From positions 39,150,762 to 39,214,761 of the forward strand of contig NC_053042.1 in the NCBI RefSeq assembly GCF_003473485.1: a stretch of 64,000 nucleotides of DNA, given 5' to 3'. Under the pieces are notes generated by a model that saw only the letters and a list, made by a program, of their open reading frames with translations, had not been told where the DNA came from and ran no database searches. Shown here piece by piece: positions 1-11,115 of the stretch (positions within the stretch are counted from its first letter, which is position 1; the number at the start of each line of letters is the position of its first letter). This DNA is from Medicago truncatula (taxonomy: Eukaryota; Streptophyta; Magnoliopsida; Fabales; Fabaceae). Position numbers and translations under genes: made by a program.

Positions 1-69
1 CACATATTTACAAAGTAAGAGTTTGGAACAATAATATTAGTATGCTGAACAACAATAAACAATATAAAG

Positions 70-3041
70 TTATTTTACAAAGAAACGTTGGAACTTCACA
101 CGTTGTTCTGCCATCCACGACCCAAGACCCCTTGCATAGTTCAGTGAATGTTGGTTAATTGTGTTATACTTAGGCCTAACTTCTATTCCTTCAAGAACTA
201 GACCTCTCTTCCAATTACCACCCTTTGTCTGTATCACATTCATCTGGACTTCTTCATTTTCTATGCCTGAATTGAAGAACTCCCCCATCTCAATCTCCAA
301 CCACCCATCACTTCTCACACTAGGACGTTGCAATCCGTCTACTCTGTCGTGCAGCTGCGGCCTACCTTCCACATTTGGATCCAAACAGACAATTTTAGTA
401 CTACTCTGGCCACCTTCGACACCAACTGATAAATCCGCAGGACGGTTCTGAAATCCCGAAGCATTAATCATTTTGAACACAACATAAGCTGCATATTGAG
501 TATTTGGGGACAGGACGATGGTGTTTATCACACCATGAATTTCAAGCCAACACACATCAACAAGCTTAGCGACTTCAGGGAACCTGTCCAAAAGTAGTAC
601 ACAGAAGATGCAAAGATTAGAACATAATAACTGAGAGAATTAAAACTTAAAAGTGTTTCATTGCATGACAGCCAGAGTGAGTATATATATACGGGTTGAT
701 AAATTAACAGTGCAGGATCGTTAACTAAAAATTGGAGATCGTTACCAAGCATAACTCAAGTATTTCAAACTGAAACTAAATGACAGACTTCTCAGTGAAT
801 AAGTTATATATGCCGTTTCAGGAAATCCAACATTCATCTTCTCCCATACTTAAAGGACATCTACTTTTCTACGTGCCTCACTTTCTCATGATAAGTGTGG
901 ATATATAAGCAATATATACAACTGCTCGATTGTCACAACATAAGAGTTGGAATTGGAAAAATGATAACATTATGCAAAAGATATAATAGGCAAGGTAATT
1001 CAATGGGATTTCTTGATAAAAAGTAAAATTTCAAAGAAAACATGGTTACATGTACTGCATCTTCAATGTGAGTCCAGTGTCCACACATGTGGCCTAGTAA
1101 GCTTCTACATAGGCCTGATAGTGTAAGGATGAAGTTACCCTAGCCAATTGTGCATTTCAAATATCTGAGCAGATAATAGACTGTATCAAGATGAAGATTA
1201 ATAGTCAAATAGTCAACTCAAGATTGAGTATTGAGTACATTGGTCAACTCAAGATTATTGAGTACATTGTTCAACTTTTTGAAACTAAATTAAGAGGAAC
1301 AAATGTCAGAAAATGGGAATTCAATACAACTTAGAGTGTGGTGAGCACGACACAAATGATGACCATGAACATCATCAGTTTTCCTCAAAGACCACCTGCC
1401 ATCCTTAATGATGAAGTACTCGACAAATAAAATAATGGAATAGAAGTTTACAGCTATGACTTTATAGAAATCAATTTTAACTTGAACAAAGGAAGGGAAA
1501 ACAAATCATGAAAAATCAATTCGCCAAGAACATGTGTAGAAATAACAAGTCTTAAAATAAGAACTATAGCTTTAGTTGTAAAGTAACAAACAAATTGGTC
1601 TAATATTTAAAAAATTTGGTAAAATGATGCATTCAAAAATATATAGGTTCCGTTGCCAAAGCAATTAGGATCAAAAAAGGAAAGTCTGCAGATTAAGCAA
1701 AAACTGCAGCGCTACAGAAGAAGGATCTTGCTCTTTCAAGAAGAAAAGAAAAAAAAAAAGAAGGATCTTGGGTCTCCAAGCTGAACTTGGATGCAAAAGA
1801 TAGTTGGGTGAAGAGCACTGATATGTGTTGCTGATACTTAGCTGAAGTAATATGGAGGAACAGATTCCAAATTCTAAGTCACAGGGACATCGGAAATTTT
1901 TGCAAGCACTTGTTTGACTGAACGTTCTTTGAATTTGGGTTTGAACCCGAGGTGGTTGCTATGAGTTTTGATATAATCATTCTTCACTAACTTTGATTAG
2001 AAGATAGCAAAAGTCAGTTAATTCTTAGCAGATGAGGAAAGAGCACACTCAACCTCTTTGTTACTCCTTTTGAATTGGCCTAGAACCCATCAACGGTAAT
2101 TGATCACTAACATGGTAAATAGAATCATTCAAGCCTATTGACTTTGTTTGGTAAATTATTGCGGATAGATGATAAGCTATAAGCTAGCTTATAGCTAATA
2201 ACGGATAAGCTAGCTGATTGAATTTGTAGTGTTTAGTAAAATTATCGGTTGAAGTATCTTAAAAAATATGAAATGACAAATAAAGGTATATTTAATTAAT
2301 ATTTATTTTTTCGATTAAGATTGCATGGGTAAAATTGAGATAAAAGTTATAAGCCATAAGCTACTGGAATTAGCTTATCAAAACAAGCTATAAGCTCATA
2401 AAAATAAGCTATAAGATTGTGAGAAACTTGCAGATATCAAACACGTGTCTTACCAAATGGACCCTAATGAGTAATGGCTTGATTCGGCCAGCAAGAACAA
2501 GTACTATGTTCCCCTTCCCCTCAAATAGACTCTAGTAATTATGAGTTAATCAAGATATGTTAACAAATAGAAAATTAAAGAGCTAACCTGGAATCAGGCA
2601 TAGAAATCCAGTTCCAATAGCGTCTATCATCACCCCAAACAATTGCAAGAGATCTAGCAGAAAGCATGTAACACTTTTTTCCACTCTTTCTCTCTAATTG
2701 AATGCTCTGCATTTCAACACATCCAACTAAACATCTTAAAAAATCAATTTCACAATAAGGCTTAGGAACAAGAAGAATACCTTTTTATCATGATCGATGA
2801 TGACAGGGCGATCAGATAGAGCAAGATAGAGATCCTTTTTGGTAGGAATGTTGGTAAGGGAAGGAGAGTGTGAGATAATAGATGAGATGTCAGAAGGTAG
2901 AAATTGATTCCATACAGCATCGGAATCGGAGGCTGATCGGAAAGTCTTAGAAAAGACCGAGAGTCTGCCGGCGTCGAGTGGAGTTGTACGAGAGACTATG
3001 GCGGCGATGCATCCTTCCGGCAAATCCTGAATCTCTGTCAT
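70..3041 (-). CDS. F-box protein PP2-B type, intact, three exons
   Basis: Exons on the minus strand are 2781-3041, 2588-2706 and 70-583. The phases close exactly (87 codons, then 119 + 514 nt), giving 297 aa. Residues about 5-45 form an F-box ([15 protein letters not shown]...), the part expected to bind SKP1 in an SCF ubiquitin ligase. The rest is a PP2 (phloem lectin-like) domain with [20 protein letters not shown] and [14 protein letters not shown]. Exon 2 is 119 nt, the same as in the other PP2-B copies in this window. Intron 1 is 74 bp; intron 2 is unusually long (about 2 kb) and holds repeats. Its closest relative here appears to be the plus-strand gene at 24618-25824 (shared [19 protein letters not shown] core). 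The target of the SCF complex cannot be read from the sequence. Confidence 0.88.
1211..1277. repeat. Short direct repeat in PP2-B intron 2
   Basis: Two near-identical copies of a unit of about 30 bp (GTCAACTCAAGATT followed by ATTGAGTACATTG) lie head to tail. The rest of this 2-kb intron shows no coding potential apart from a candidate MITE further along. Confidence 0.6.
2141..2465. mobile_element. Candidate MITE in PP2-B intron 2
   Basis: The ends are imperfect inverted repeats (TTTGTTTGGTAA at the left, TTACCAAATGGACCC at the right). The interior is AT-rich with repeated ATAAGCTATAAGC-type motifs on both arms. No convincing target-site duplication was found, so the superfamily is left open. 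Confidence 0.5.
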
Positions 3042-3337
3042 TCTTTTTCTCTCTAAGTTGATGAGACACTATGAAATGAAAGAGACTCGTTTTTCTCTCT
3101 TTTTTGACTTTGTTCGGGAAAGGAAATTCGGAGTTTGTTGAGACTTGAAACTTTTGATGTAATAACTCCACTTAGTTACGCGGAAATATCTTAAGCCTTA
3201 AGTATTAGATGGACGGTTATGATACACAATTCATCTTAAAATCAATGTCGGTAAAGTTGTTAGTTACACAAGGTTGTTTCACTAGGGAGGGAAGTAGTAT
3301 TAAAGAAGTGAATGTTTTATGGTTTTTTCTAAATTAT

Positions 3338-3487
3338 CTTTGAAGAATGGTGGATAATTTACCCATCAATCAATGAAAATGAGCAATTTGTTGGTGGGGT
3401 CAAGATAGTTCATGGATACCACTTAAAAATGTGCTTATGTGGCTAATGTGTATTGATTGAGGTAAATTACACACCATTCTTCCATGG
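3338..3487. mobile_element. Small inverted-repeat element upstream of the PP2-B gene
   Basis: The left arm (GAAGAATGGTGGATAATTTACC) is answered by its imperfect reverse complement at the right end (GGTAAATTACACACCATTCTTC), separated by about 90 bp. It resembles a short foldback MITE. No clear target-site duplication was recognised. Confidence 0.45.
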
Positions 3488-3675
3488 GTACCCTAGTTGT
3501 CACCATGTTTTATTAATTAACTTCATCATTTTCATTTATTAATAAGTTTTTGAGTTTTTCTAATTAAACCTTGTTTAATCCTGGTTGCATCCTAAAATGA
3601 CAGAATTATCCTTCCATAAAATTTAATTTTCAAAAAGCATCTTCCTTTTTTCTTGGTTACATCCTAAAATTCCTC

Positions 3676-4210
3676 TTCAGTTTAAGTAGGTCATGTAAAC
3701 TTAGTTTCAGTAGGTCATGTAAACTAAGTTTAAGTGTACATACTTAAACTCAGTTTAAGTAGTTAATGTAAACCGAGTTTAAGTGTACATTTAAAAGTTC
3801 AACCTTGTTCAATGATTCTACGTAATCTCAGTTTAAGTATGTACATGTAAACTTATTTTAAGTAGGTCATGTAAACTAAGTTTAAGTGTACATACTTAAA
3901 CTCAGTTTAAGTAGATCATGTAAACTTAATTTAAGTAGCTCATGTAAACTTAGTTTAAGTATACATACTTAAACTCAATTTAAGTAAGTCATGTAAACTC
4001 AGTTTAAGTAGGTCATGTAAACTGAGTTTAAGTGTATATCTAAAAGTTCAACCTTGTTCAATGATTATACGTAATATCAGTTTAAGTATGTACATGTAAA
4101 CTTAGTTTAAGTAGGTTATGTAAACTGAGTTTAAGTGTACATACTTAAACTCAGTTTAAGTAGGTTATGTAAACTAAGTTTACATGAACCTACTTAAACT
4201 GAATTTAAGT
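3676..4210. repeat. Palindromic tandem repeat array
   Basis: A block of about 535 bp is built from variants of GTTTAAGTAGGTCATGTAAACT alternating with the near-palindrome CTTAAACTCAGTTTAAG. A second level is visible: the segment containing GTTCAACCTTGTTCAATGATT at about 3797 recurs at about 4046, giving a higher-order period of about 250 bp. No open reading frame runs through it. Confidence 0.85.
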
Positions 4211-4910
4211 TAACCTCAACAATGTAAAACTGAAACTGTCGTACAGTACAGTTGTACAAGAAGAACAAAATTGAAACCAGCGTTATTGAAAAAGAAGAAA
4301 AAATTCACTTATTTATATGCAATCGAGTATGAATGAAAGATGTTTTGATTCACTCTTTAATCTTCCACAGAGATTAATTGAACATCAGGATTGTTTGATC
4401 GTTGGTGGGTGAAAGTGAGTGAAATTTTAGCGTGACAATGAATAAAATCAAAATTTTAATTTTTTTTTATATAAAAGGACAATTTTGGTATTATCAAAAA
4501 CTTTTTAAAAAAATTGAGTGTAACTAAAAATATATAGAGTGTGAATAGAAAAACTCTAAATTTTTTGGTATGCACTTCCCTTTTTTACTAAATTTAAGTT
4601 GTTAGTATATTTATCTCGTAATAAATAGTTGCTAACTACTCTTCACCAAATAAATTTCTTTCTTTTTTCATACAATGATATAAATATTGTCTACTCGTCC
4701 TTCTTGTTGAACATTCATGAAATTTTTTATTTGTTTTATAATAAAAACTTTTAACAATATTACACATCTTATTTATAGCATTTTAACTCTTTATGAAACC
4801 ATTATTATATGTAACAAGATTTTTATTTAAACTTTTAGAAGAAAGAAACAAAGTTTGTTTAAAAAAAATATTGAGATTTCCAAATAGATATCAATAATCC
4901 TCTTTACGCG
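4211..4910. other. AT-rich intergenic DNA, no gene seen
   Basis: This is low-complexity AT-rich sequence with no coding potential, RNA gene or clear terminal repeats. A 3' fragment of a mobile element cannot be excluded. Confidence 0.5.
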
Positions 4911-5022
4911 ATGCTATGGTGGTGTTGCCTTGAAAACTTGAAGTATACTCATCTCAGAGTCTCATGTTCGATTCTCCTCGATGTTAATTTAAACGGTCTA
5001 GTTTAGCATCTTTAAAAAAGAA
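4911..5022 (+). mobile_element. Degenerate tRNA-like SINE, family 2
   Basis: A B-box-like GTTCGATTCTCC is followed by ATGTTAATTTAAACGGTCTA and an A-rich tail (CTTTAAAAAA). The same 3' half (GGTGTCAATTTAGATGGTCTAATTTAAC) occurs at 12181-12268, which defines a family different from the TTAGCTCAGTTGGTA SINEs elsewhere. No clean target-site duplication was seen. Confidence 0.45.
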
Positions 5023-6244
5023 GAGTATGAGACAGGGAGTTCAAGATTGAATAAAAAATATACATATATATTTATTTATTACATTTAATTATGAAAATTA
5101 TTAAGGATGTATCGGTTCAGTTTATATTTATTTTCGCTATTAAAAAATGTCCAAACAAATGAAATCTTCAACATATCAGTTTGGATTGGTTTTAACAGTT
5201 TTAAAAAAATGAAACTAAACCAAACTAACTAGTTTGGTTGACCGGTTTGTTTGAAGAAAAAATAAAAAATAAAAAACCATTTTCTCACAATTTGTATTTG
5301 ATGCATACTAAAGCACTATTTCATGAAACTTTGTATTCCGCATTTTGTTATTGATGCTCTGTTTTCATACATACATGATTGCATAATCCACACATCCATC
5401 ATACACAACTTTCAACATTAGTATTTCTCTAAAAAAAAAAAAAAACATTAGTATTGTAAACACAAATATGAAAGGACCCATGATAAATAAATTCATTATA
5501 AATAAAAAAACAAATAATAATGTGTTTCTAGAAAAAGTATAATTGATAAATTGTATCATTAAACTTTCAAAATGACAATCAAAGAGAAACGCTAAAAAAT
5601 AATTATTTTTTTAAAAAGGGTTTTTGATCCAGTTTAGTTTGAGCTTATGTAAATAAATAAACTTTTATTTTAATTTATAAAATCTCACTAACGAAAATTG
5701 TATATTCCTAAACAGGTTTTTCATAAACTACCTTAAAATCTTATAAATAATACATAAAAAAATTTATTTATTTGTATAAGCTGTTTTATATAAGCTCTAA
5801 AATAAGGTAATCCAAACAGGTCCAAAGCATATGATCTTTTGGCTATAACTGTTCTAACAAATAAATTTTTAAAGTAAATTTCAAATGAGAAATTGATTTG
5901 AATATGTTCTCGTAAAAACTCATCTTTATTAAGTATTTTATTCTTTTCGTATGACTTTCTTAATAATAAAATTTCTAAATAAAATCCACACATGTTTTGG
6001 AAATATTCCAAACGACATAAACATTATGTATTTTTAAAGCATAATTCTTAAATGTAAGTGAAAAGTTTAAAAAGATGCTCCTTATGAAGATACAGAAAAG
6101 TTTACCGGTGTTATGCAAATGCAATAATTTGGCATCTGAATCCAAGACACAACTATCCCTGTGTAATATACACCAATGTACATAGTTGGAACAATTCAAC
6201 GGAGGCGGATATCAACAACACAGATATCCCAATGTATACTACTA
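5023..6244. other. Intergenic DNA with a degraded Tourist-like MITE
   Basis: There is no supportable gene. At about 5620-5825 the sequence matches, with many substitutions, the MITE at 12314-12517: a GAGCTTATGTAAATAAATA-like arm, TTTTTCATAAACTACCTTAA in the middle, and a TATAAGCTGTTTTA arm. The remainder is AT-rich. Confidence 0.5.
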
Positions 6245-6510
6245 TACGAAGAAACAGTTTGTAACTCCAAATTTTCAAACATTGTTATGCCATTCAAGAC
6301 ACAAGACCCGTTGCATAGCTCAGTGAATTCTGCTTAATGGTGTTACTTAGGCCTAATTTATATCCCTTCAAGAAAGAGACCACTCTTCCAACCACCCTTT
6401 ATCTCCATCACATTCATCTGAACTTCTTCACATTTGCCTGAATTGAAGAACTCCCCCATCTCAATCTCCAACCACCCATCTCTTCTCACACTAGGACGTT
6501 GCAATCCTAC
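6245..6510 (-). pseudogene. PP2-B exon-3 relic
   Basis: Read on the minus strand this matches the 3' part of exon 3 of the PP2-B gene at 70-3041, including the LQRPSVR and [14 protein letters not shown] region and the 3' end. It has small indels that break the frame. Homology stops abruptly at about 6510, and exons 1-2 are absent. It is a truncated duplicate and not a working gene. Confidence 0.75.
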
Positions 6511-6769
6511 TCAAAATTATAGTTTGTTAATGTATTTTTGTAGTATTGAAGAACCATGAATGAAAAGCCAAGCAAAATGGACAAGGCTGGGTTCAAACAT
6601 ATACATCAATAATAAATTTGGATGAGCTAATTTGACTTCTTCAAAACAAAAAAAAAATATAGATCAACAAACTTTCAGATACCTCAAACATGTACTTTAG
6701 ATGTTGATTTCTGTTAACAAATGTTATTGATTTAACTTTTCTGATCACTGGTCAAAGGACTTGTTCAAC

Positions 6770-6962
6770 ATGTTAGTTTCAGTTTTTTTTTTTTTTTAAC
6801 ATGTTAGTTTCAGTTGAAAATAAGCAATCAACATACTTACTAAATATCGAAAAAGTACAAACAACTATGGAAAAAAAAAACTTAAATAACCTAATGAAAG
6901 GAAAGGAAATGCCACAAATTTTGGTATCCATCAAATAATGAAGTCCACACACGAAAAAAGAC
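6770..6962. repeat. Diverged copy of the upstream region of the RLCK gene
   Basis: This shares a run of blocks in the same order with 15500-15730: GTTGAAAATAAGCAATCAACATAC, AAACTTAAATAACCTAATGAAA and CCACAAATTTTGGTATCC followed by AATAATGAAGTCC. At 15.5 kb the same blocks lie directly upstream of the kinase gene, whereas no kinase coding sequence follows here. Confidence 0.65.
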
Positions 6963-7093
6963 TCAACCATTGTTCAAACACAATTTATACAATATACATA
7001 AACTTTGTCTTAAAAATAAGCAAGTGCTCAATAAAGTCATTTTAACATTAAGCTAATTATGAAGAAGCAATACATAATTCCATATTATTTTCA

Positions 7094-8266
7094 CTAATTC
7101 TTGGGTCTTATTTCTATTCCTTCAAGAATGAAACCACATTTTGAATGACCACCTCTATTCTCAAGTGCACCCATCTCAACAACTTCATCTTCTAGACCTG
7201 AATTAAAGAATTCTCCCATCTCGATCTCCAAAAATCCATCACTTCTCCCTTTTGGACGTTCTAGTCCTTGAAACTCGTCATCTCGTTCTCTATCATCATA
7301 GTCTGGGTCCAACCAAACATTTTTAGTTGATATTTGATCTCCAAGTACACCAACAGTTACTTGCTTTCCATTTATACGCATAGTTATTTGGTCTCCAAGT
7401 ACACCCACAGTTAACTCGATAGGAATTTCATCAAAACCAAAGGCATTGATCATCTTGAAACAAGAAAAGCTGCATATTGAGTATTTGAGGATAGAACATG
7501 TTTATTAATTGTCCCTTCAAATGCAAACCAGCACACTATACGAAGCCTAGCAACTTCTCTGAATCTGGTCAAAAGTTGTAATAAACACAAGATCAATTAC
7601 ACAATTAACACATCTGCAACGTGAGATTTTTTTTTTTTTTTACTAAAATTAGTAAAGAAAATCTAGTTAGGAGCTGACCTGGACTCTGGTAGGATTGGCC
7701 AATCCCAAAATTGAGGAGTGTCACCCAAAGCAATGGAGATATCTCTAGCACTAAGCATGTATATCTTTCTACCACTCTGTTTCTCCAATTGAAAGCTCTG
7801 GATTTAAGTGGCACCATTTAAATAGTTCAGATAATATATATTAAAAGAGTCAAGTTTAACATTCTAACTAATAATGAATGATTATTATATATGGATATAT
7901 AAACCGCCACAATAGTAACTGTAGTCAAAACCAACAACTTGATTTGGTAGTTCGTGAGAATGATACCTTTTTACCATTTTCGATTACGATCGGATGGTCA
8001 GAGAGAGTGAGATATAGAGACTTCTTGGAGGGAGAGGTGGAAAACAAAGAGGAAGCAGACGGGGAATCAGAAATGATTGAGATCAAATCAGATGGGAGAA
8101 AACGATCCCAAACCGTATCTGATTTAGCGGCAGAACAAAAGCCCTTGCAAACAAGTGAGAGCCTACATGAATCAACTGGAGCTGTATGCGACAATATCTT
8201 GGCAATGCATCCCTCCGGTAAAACCTCTATCATGCTTTTTGCTTCTTCGGTTTTCATATCCATCAC
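7094..8266 (-). pseudogene. F-box/PP2-B gene with a frameshift in exon 3
   Basis: Exons on the minus strand are 7967-8266 (100 codons), 7679-7797 (119 nt) and 7094-7564. Splice signals and exon sizes match the neighbouring intact copy at 11116-12178. In exon 3, one base is missing in the stretch that reads LVFK in the sister gene. Translation then meets TGA at 7450-7452, removing most of the PP2 domain. Beyond that point the PP2 frame is open to the normal stop. It also carries an 18-codon internal duplication (the TVGVLGDQI motif occurs twice) that the sister copy lacks. The F-box exon is intact, so a truncated F-box protein is still possible; a sequencing or assembly error would also explain a single missing base. 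Confidence 0.8.
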
Positions 8267-9310
8267 TGTTGATCGGGTACACGATAAGAACTATGAAATA
8301 GATTAACTCAGTTTCAAAGTTGACTAAGTAGACTGTAAGATATAAAATTAAATAGGAAAGTCATATTGCAAACAAAAAATTTAAGTTGTAAAAAGCAGAA
8401 AGTAGGTCATAATTTTTTTTTAACTGTATACCTTAACCTTGTGACTTTTCGTTTCAAAGCACCAATTTGTTTTGCACCTTTCCCGGATATAATCTCATCA
8501 ATCTCCAACAAGTATTCAACTTCTTCTAATAGGAGAGGTTAACTCATCAGGGCGCTAAGAAGAAGAACAAACAACATTGACAACAAACGTCAATTGTGTC
8601 AATTCAAAGAAGATAACAAACTAAACAAAGCTCTTGAAGAAGTTGTCAATTATGCAGAAACTTAAGTAAAGGATGCGCCACCAACCACTTCTACATGATC
8701 ACTAGCTAAATGCATCAATATCCACTTCCTTAAGACAACATACATACACGCGAAAGGACATATAATGACTTGAAGATTTCTGCAGAATGTTAATAACCAA
8801 AATGATCGATAGAACAAAACACCAATCATATAGCCATTTAACAGTACACATTTCCGCAACATAAACACATGGCACCTGCTACGATATGTACAACACAATA
8901 AAAAGCAGCCCAAAACTAGAACAATCAAAATGCGACCAAAAAAGATATCAATCCAATTGAGCAAATGAAAAAGAAAAAAAAAATTAAACTACAAACAAGA
9001 CAAACAAAACCAGTAAACCCAATCAAACAAATTCAAAAAATACAATAATTGAACAAAGAATTCAGATCCAATCAGATTAATAAATATTCAAATCACTGCA
9101 ATGCACAAATATCAATATTCAAAAGCAACTGCATACCATACCTAACAAATGAGATAGAAGAGAAGAGACAGACAAATTCCAGAGAGAGAGAGAGAGGTGG
9201 GAGGGATACGGCGGAGTTGCGGAGGCGGTGGAGAGGGCTGAGGGATCGAGAGTGAGAACAGAGGAGAGCGTCGCTGAGATAGAGAGAATAGAGGACGTTG
9301 TTTTGGGTTT
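8267..9310 (-). other. 5' leader region of the frameshifted PP2-B gene
   Basis: There is no coding potential. On the minus strand, a pyrimidine-rich leader at about 9145-9300 (CTCTCTCTCTCT tract) ends in TTTGTTAG followed by GTATGG, a possible donor. The same leader, with TTGTTAG and GTAT, precedes the sister gene at about 12755-12870. I therefore infer a non-coding first exon and a 5'-UTR intron of about 0.9 kb. TATTCAAATCACTGCAATGCAC is shared by both copies inside this intron. Confidence 0.5.
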
Positions 9311-9352
9311 TGTGAACGGTGCAGTAAAATGGTAAATTGATATTATAACTAA

Positions 9353-10165
9353 GGGGTGTATTGGATCATGATTCTAAGAGATTTTAAAAGACTTTTTTAT
9401 CATGAAAAAGTCTTGTGGTATTCAATCAAGACTCTTTCCAATTTAAAAAAAGACTTGTGTTATTCAATCAAGATTCTTTGTCATTTAAAAAAAGTCTTGT
9501 GGTATTCAATCAAGACTTTTAATCACTTAAAAAAAGTCTAGTGGTATTCAAAATCATTTAAATTTCGAAGGATTGTTTAATAAATCAGATTTTGATGGAT
9601 TTTGTGGGATTTTCTAGTGAAATTTCAACATGAAAAAGTCTTTCATGAAAACATGAGATTTCTTAGAATTGTTTCTCTCTCTCTCTCTCTAGCTCCAGCT
9701 CTCCTGTAAAAAATAAAATAAATGGTTAATTAAGTTTTTGGTCTCTATAAATATCTGCAGTTTTGTTTTTAGTCCTTATAAAAATAAATCACACTTTTTA
9801 GTCTCTACAAAATTTTCCGTTAGTGTTTTTACTCCTTGTTAAATTAAAATTTGTTTAATTATGCTTAAAATTTTAAATTTTTTAATAATTTTTTACATGC
9901 TTGTTTAAAAGAGTCTTTATAGAGATTTTGTGAAAGAGAGTGTGTTATGATATTTTTTTCAATTATTTTTTAAAATTCATAAAATCTCTTGAAATCCATA
10001 AAATCATTTCAAATCCTTTAAAATCTTATGAATTAAAATCCATTGAAATCCTTAATAGTCTTTTAAATTCATAAAAGTAATCAAAATCTTGCAAAGTCTT
10101 TTAAAATCCTCAAGACTTTTTTAAACAAAAATTGTCCTTTAAAATCCTAATCCAATACACCCCCC
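9353..10165. mobile_element. PIF/Harbinger-like (Tourist) MITE, about 0.8 kb
   Basis: Terminal inverted repeats GGGGTGTATTGGAT (left) and ATCCAATACACCCCCC (right) are flanked on both sides by TAA, the 3-bp target duplication typical of PIF/Harbinger elements. The left third contains about 50-bp direct repeats built on GTCTTGTGGTATTCAATCAAGACT, and the right arm has complementary AAATCC-rich DNA. There is no transposase frame, so the element is non-autonomous. Confidence 0.78.
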
Positions 10166-10270
10166 TAAGGGTAGTTTGGTAATTACACTTCCAAAATTAC
10201 ATTTTCTCCCTTTACACAAGATGATTTATCCATTTAGGCGAACCTAAAAAATTTACGAGTGAGAGATCTA
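10166..10270. other. Short spacer between two MITEs
   Basis: No gene or element was recognised in this short segment; it includes the right-hand TAA target-site duplication of the Harbinger-like element. Confidence 0.5.
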
Positions 10271-10752
10271 ATCCCTTCGTCCCCGTATAAATATCCAATT
10301 GACTAAAAATTTGTTTTTAAATATAAACTCCTTTTAAATTATGGAAAATGTTAAATGAGAGAGGAGAAAGAATGAGGTGGGGTCCACATCTTATTAACAA
10401 AAAAACAATGAATCAAACAAATGCAAAATTGATATTTAATCATTTGGTGGGGTCAGTTTTTTTGTTACACAATCACCATAAAAAATCATCAATAATTATC
10501 GGGTAATTAATCTTGGTCATCTAAATAAAAAACTACTATTATATCAGTATCAATGATTAGAAGTGCAATTTTCCCATCATGGAAAAAAACTATTATATCA
10601 ATGACTAAAAGTGCAACTTTCCCATCATGGAAAAAAACTATCCATTCCCATACTAAACCCCACCTAAAAAATACTCTATCATTTCAGAAGAAAAAAAAAA
10701 ATTCAAAATGAATATCATTTACAATTTTTAATGTATTTAGGAACTGATGAAG
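10271..10752. mobile_element. Stowaway-like element with internal duplication
   Basis: The left end reads TA then ATCCCTTCGTCCCC, close to the Stowaway consensus (CTCCCTCCGTCCC). The right end is a degenerate inverse (GGAACTGATGAAG then TA). Inside, a unit of about 50 bp containing AAGTGCAA..TTTCCCATCATGGAAAAAAAC is repeated twice at 10534-10640. The ends are diverged, so confidence is moderate. Confidence 0.5.
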
Positions 10753-11115
10753 TAATATTTTTTTAAATGTATTATCCAAAATGTATTTTAAATGTATTAC
10801 AAAAGGCCCTGTGAAGTTTCTAACACCACATTAACCAATACAGATATCATCCAATATCAATTCACCAATAAAGTTTCTTACATATGCTCCAACATAATAT
10901 ATTCGCATACAAAATTCTACATAACTGCAAGTTTCAAATTGTCCAAAACAAGTTTTCAATTTTTCAACATCAAAGTGTCAAATTTCCAAACTAATGTCAT
11001 TTTAAAATAAAAGCTAATTATGAAGAAGCAATATATAATTCCATATTATTTTCATTTTCTATCCGAATATCCAAATATGGAAAGAACCTTTTCTTTTGGC
11101 GTTGAACTCGATCCT

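Noticed and set aside
3676-4210. Possible CRISPR array
   Set aside because: The repeats are palindromic with no unique equal-length spacers, and the host is a plant nucleus.
8662-8964. Hydrophobic protein on the minus strand
   Set aside because: It lies in the inferred leader intron of a PP2-B gene, with no family resemblance.
9356-9541. Small repetitive protein
   Set aside because: It lies within the Harbinger-like MITE and reflects its 50-bp direct repeats.
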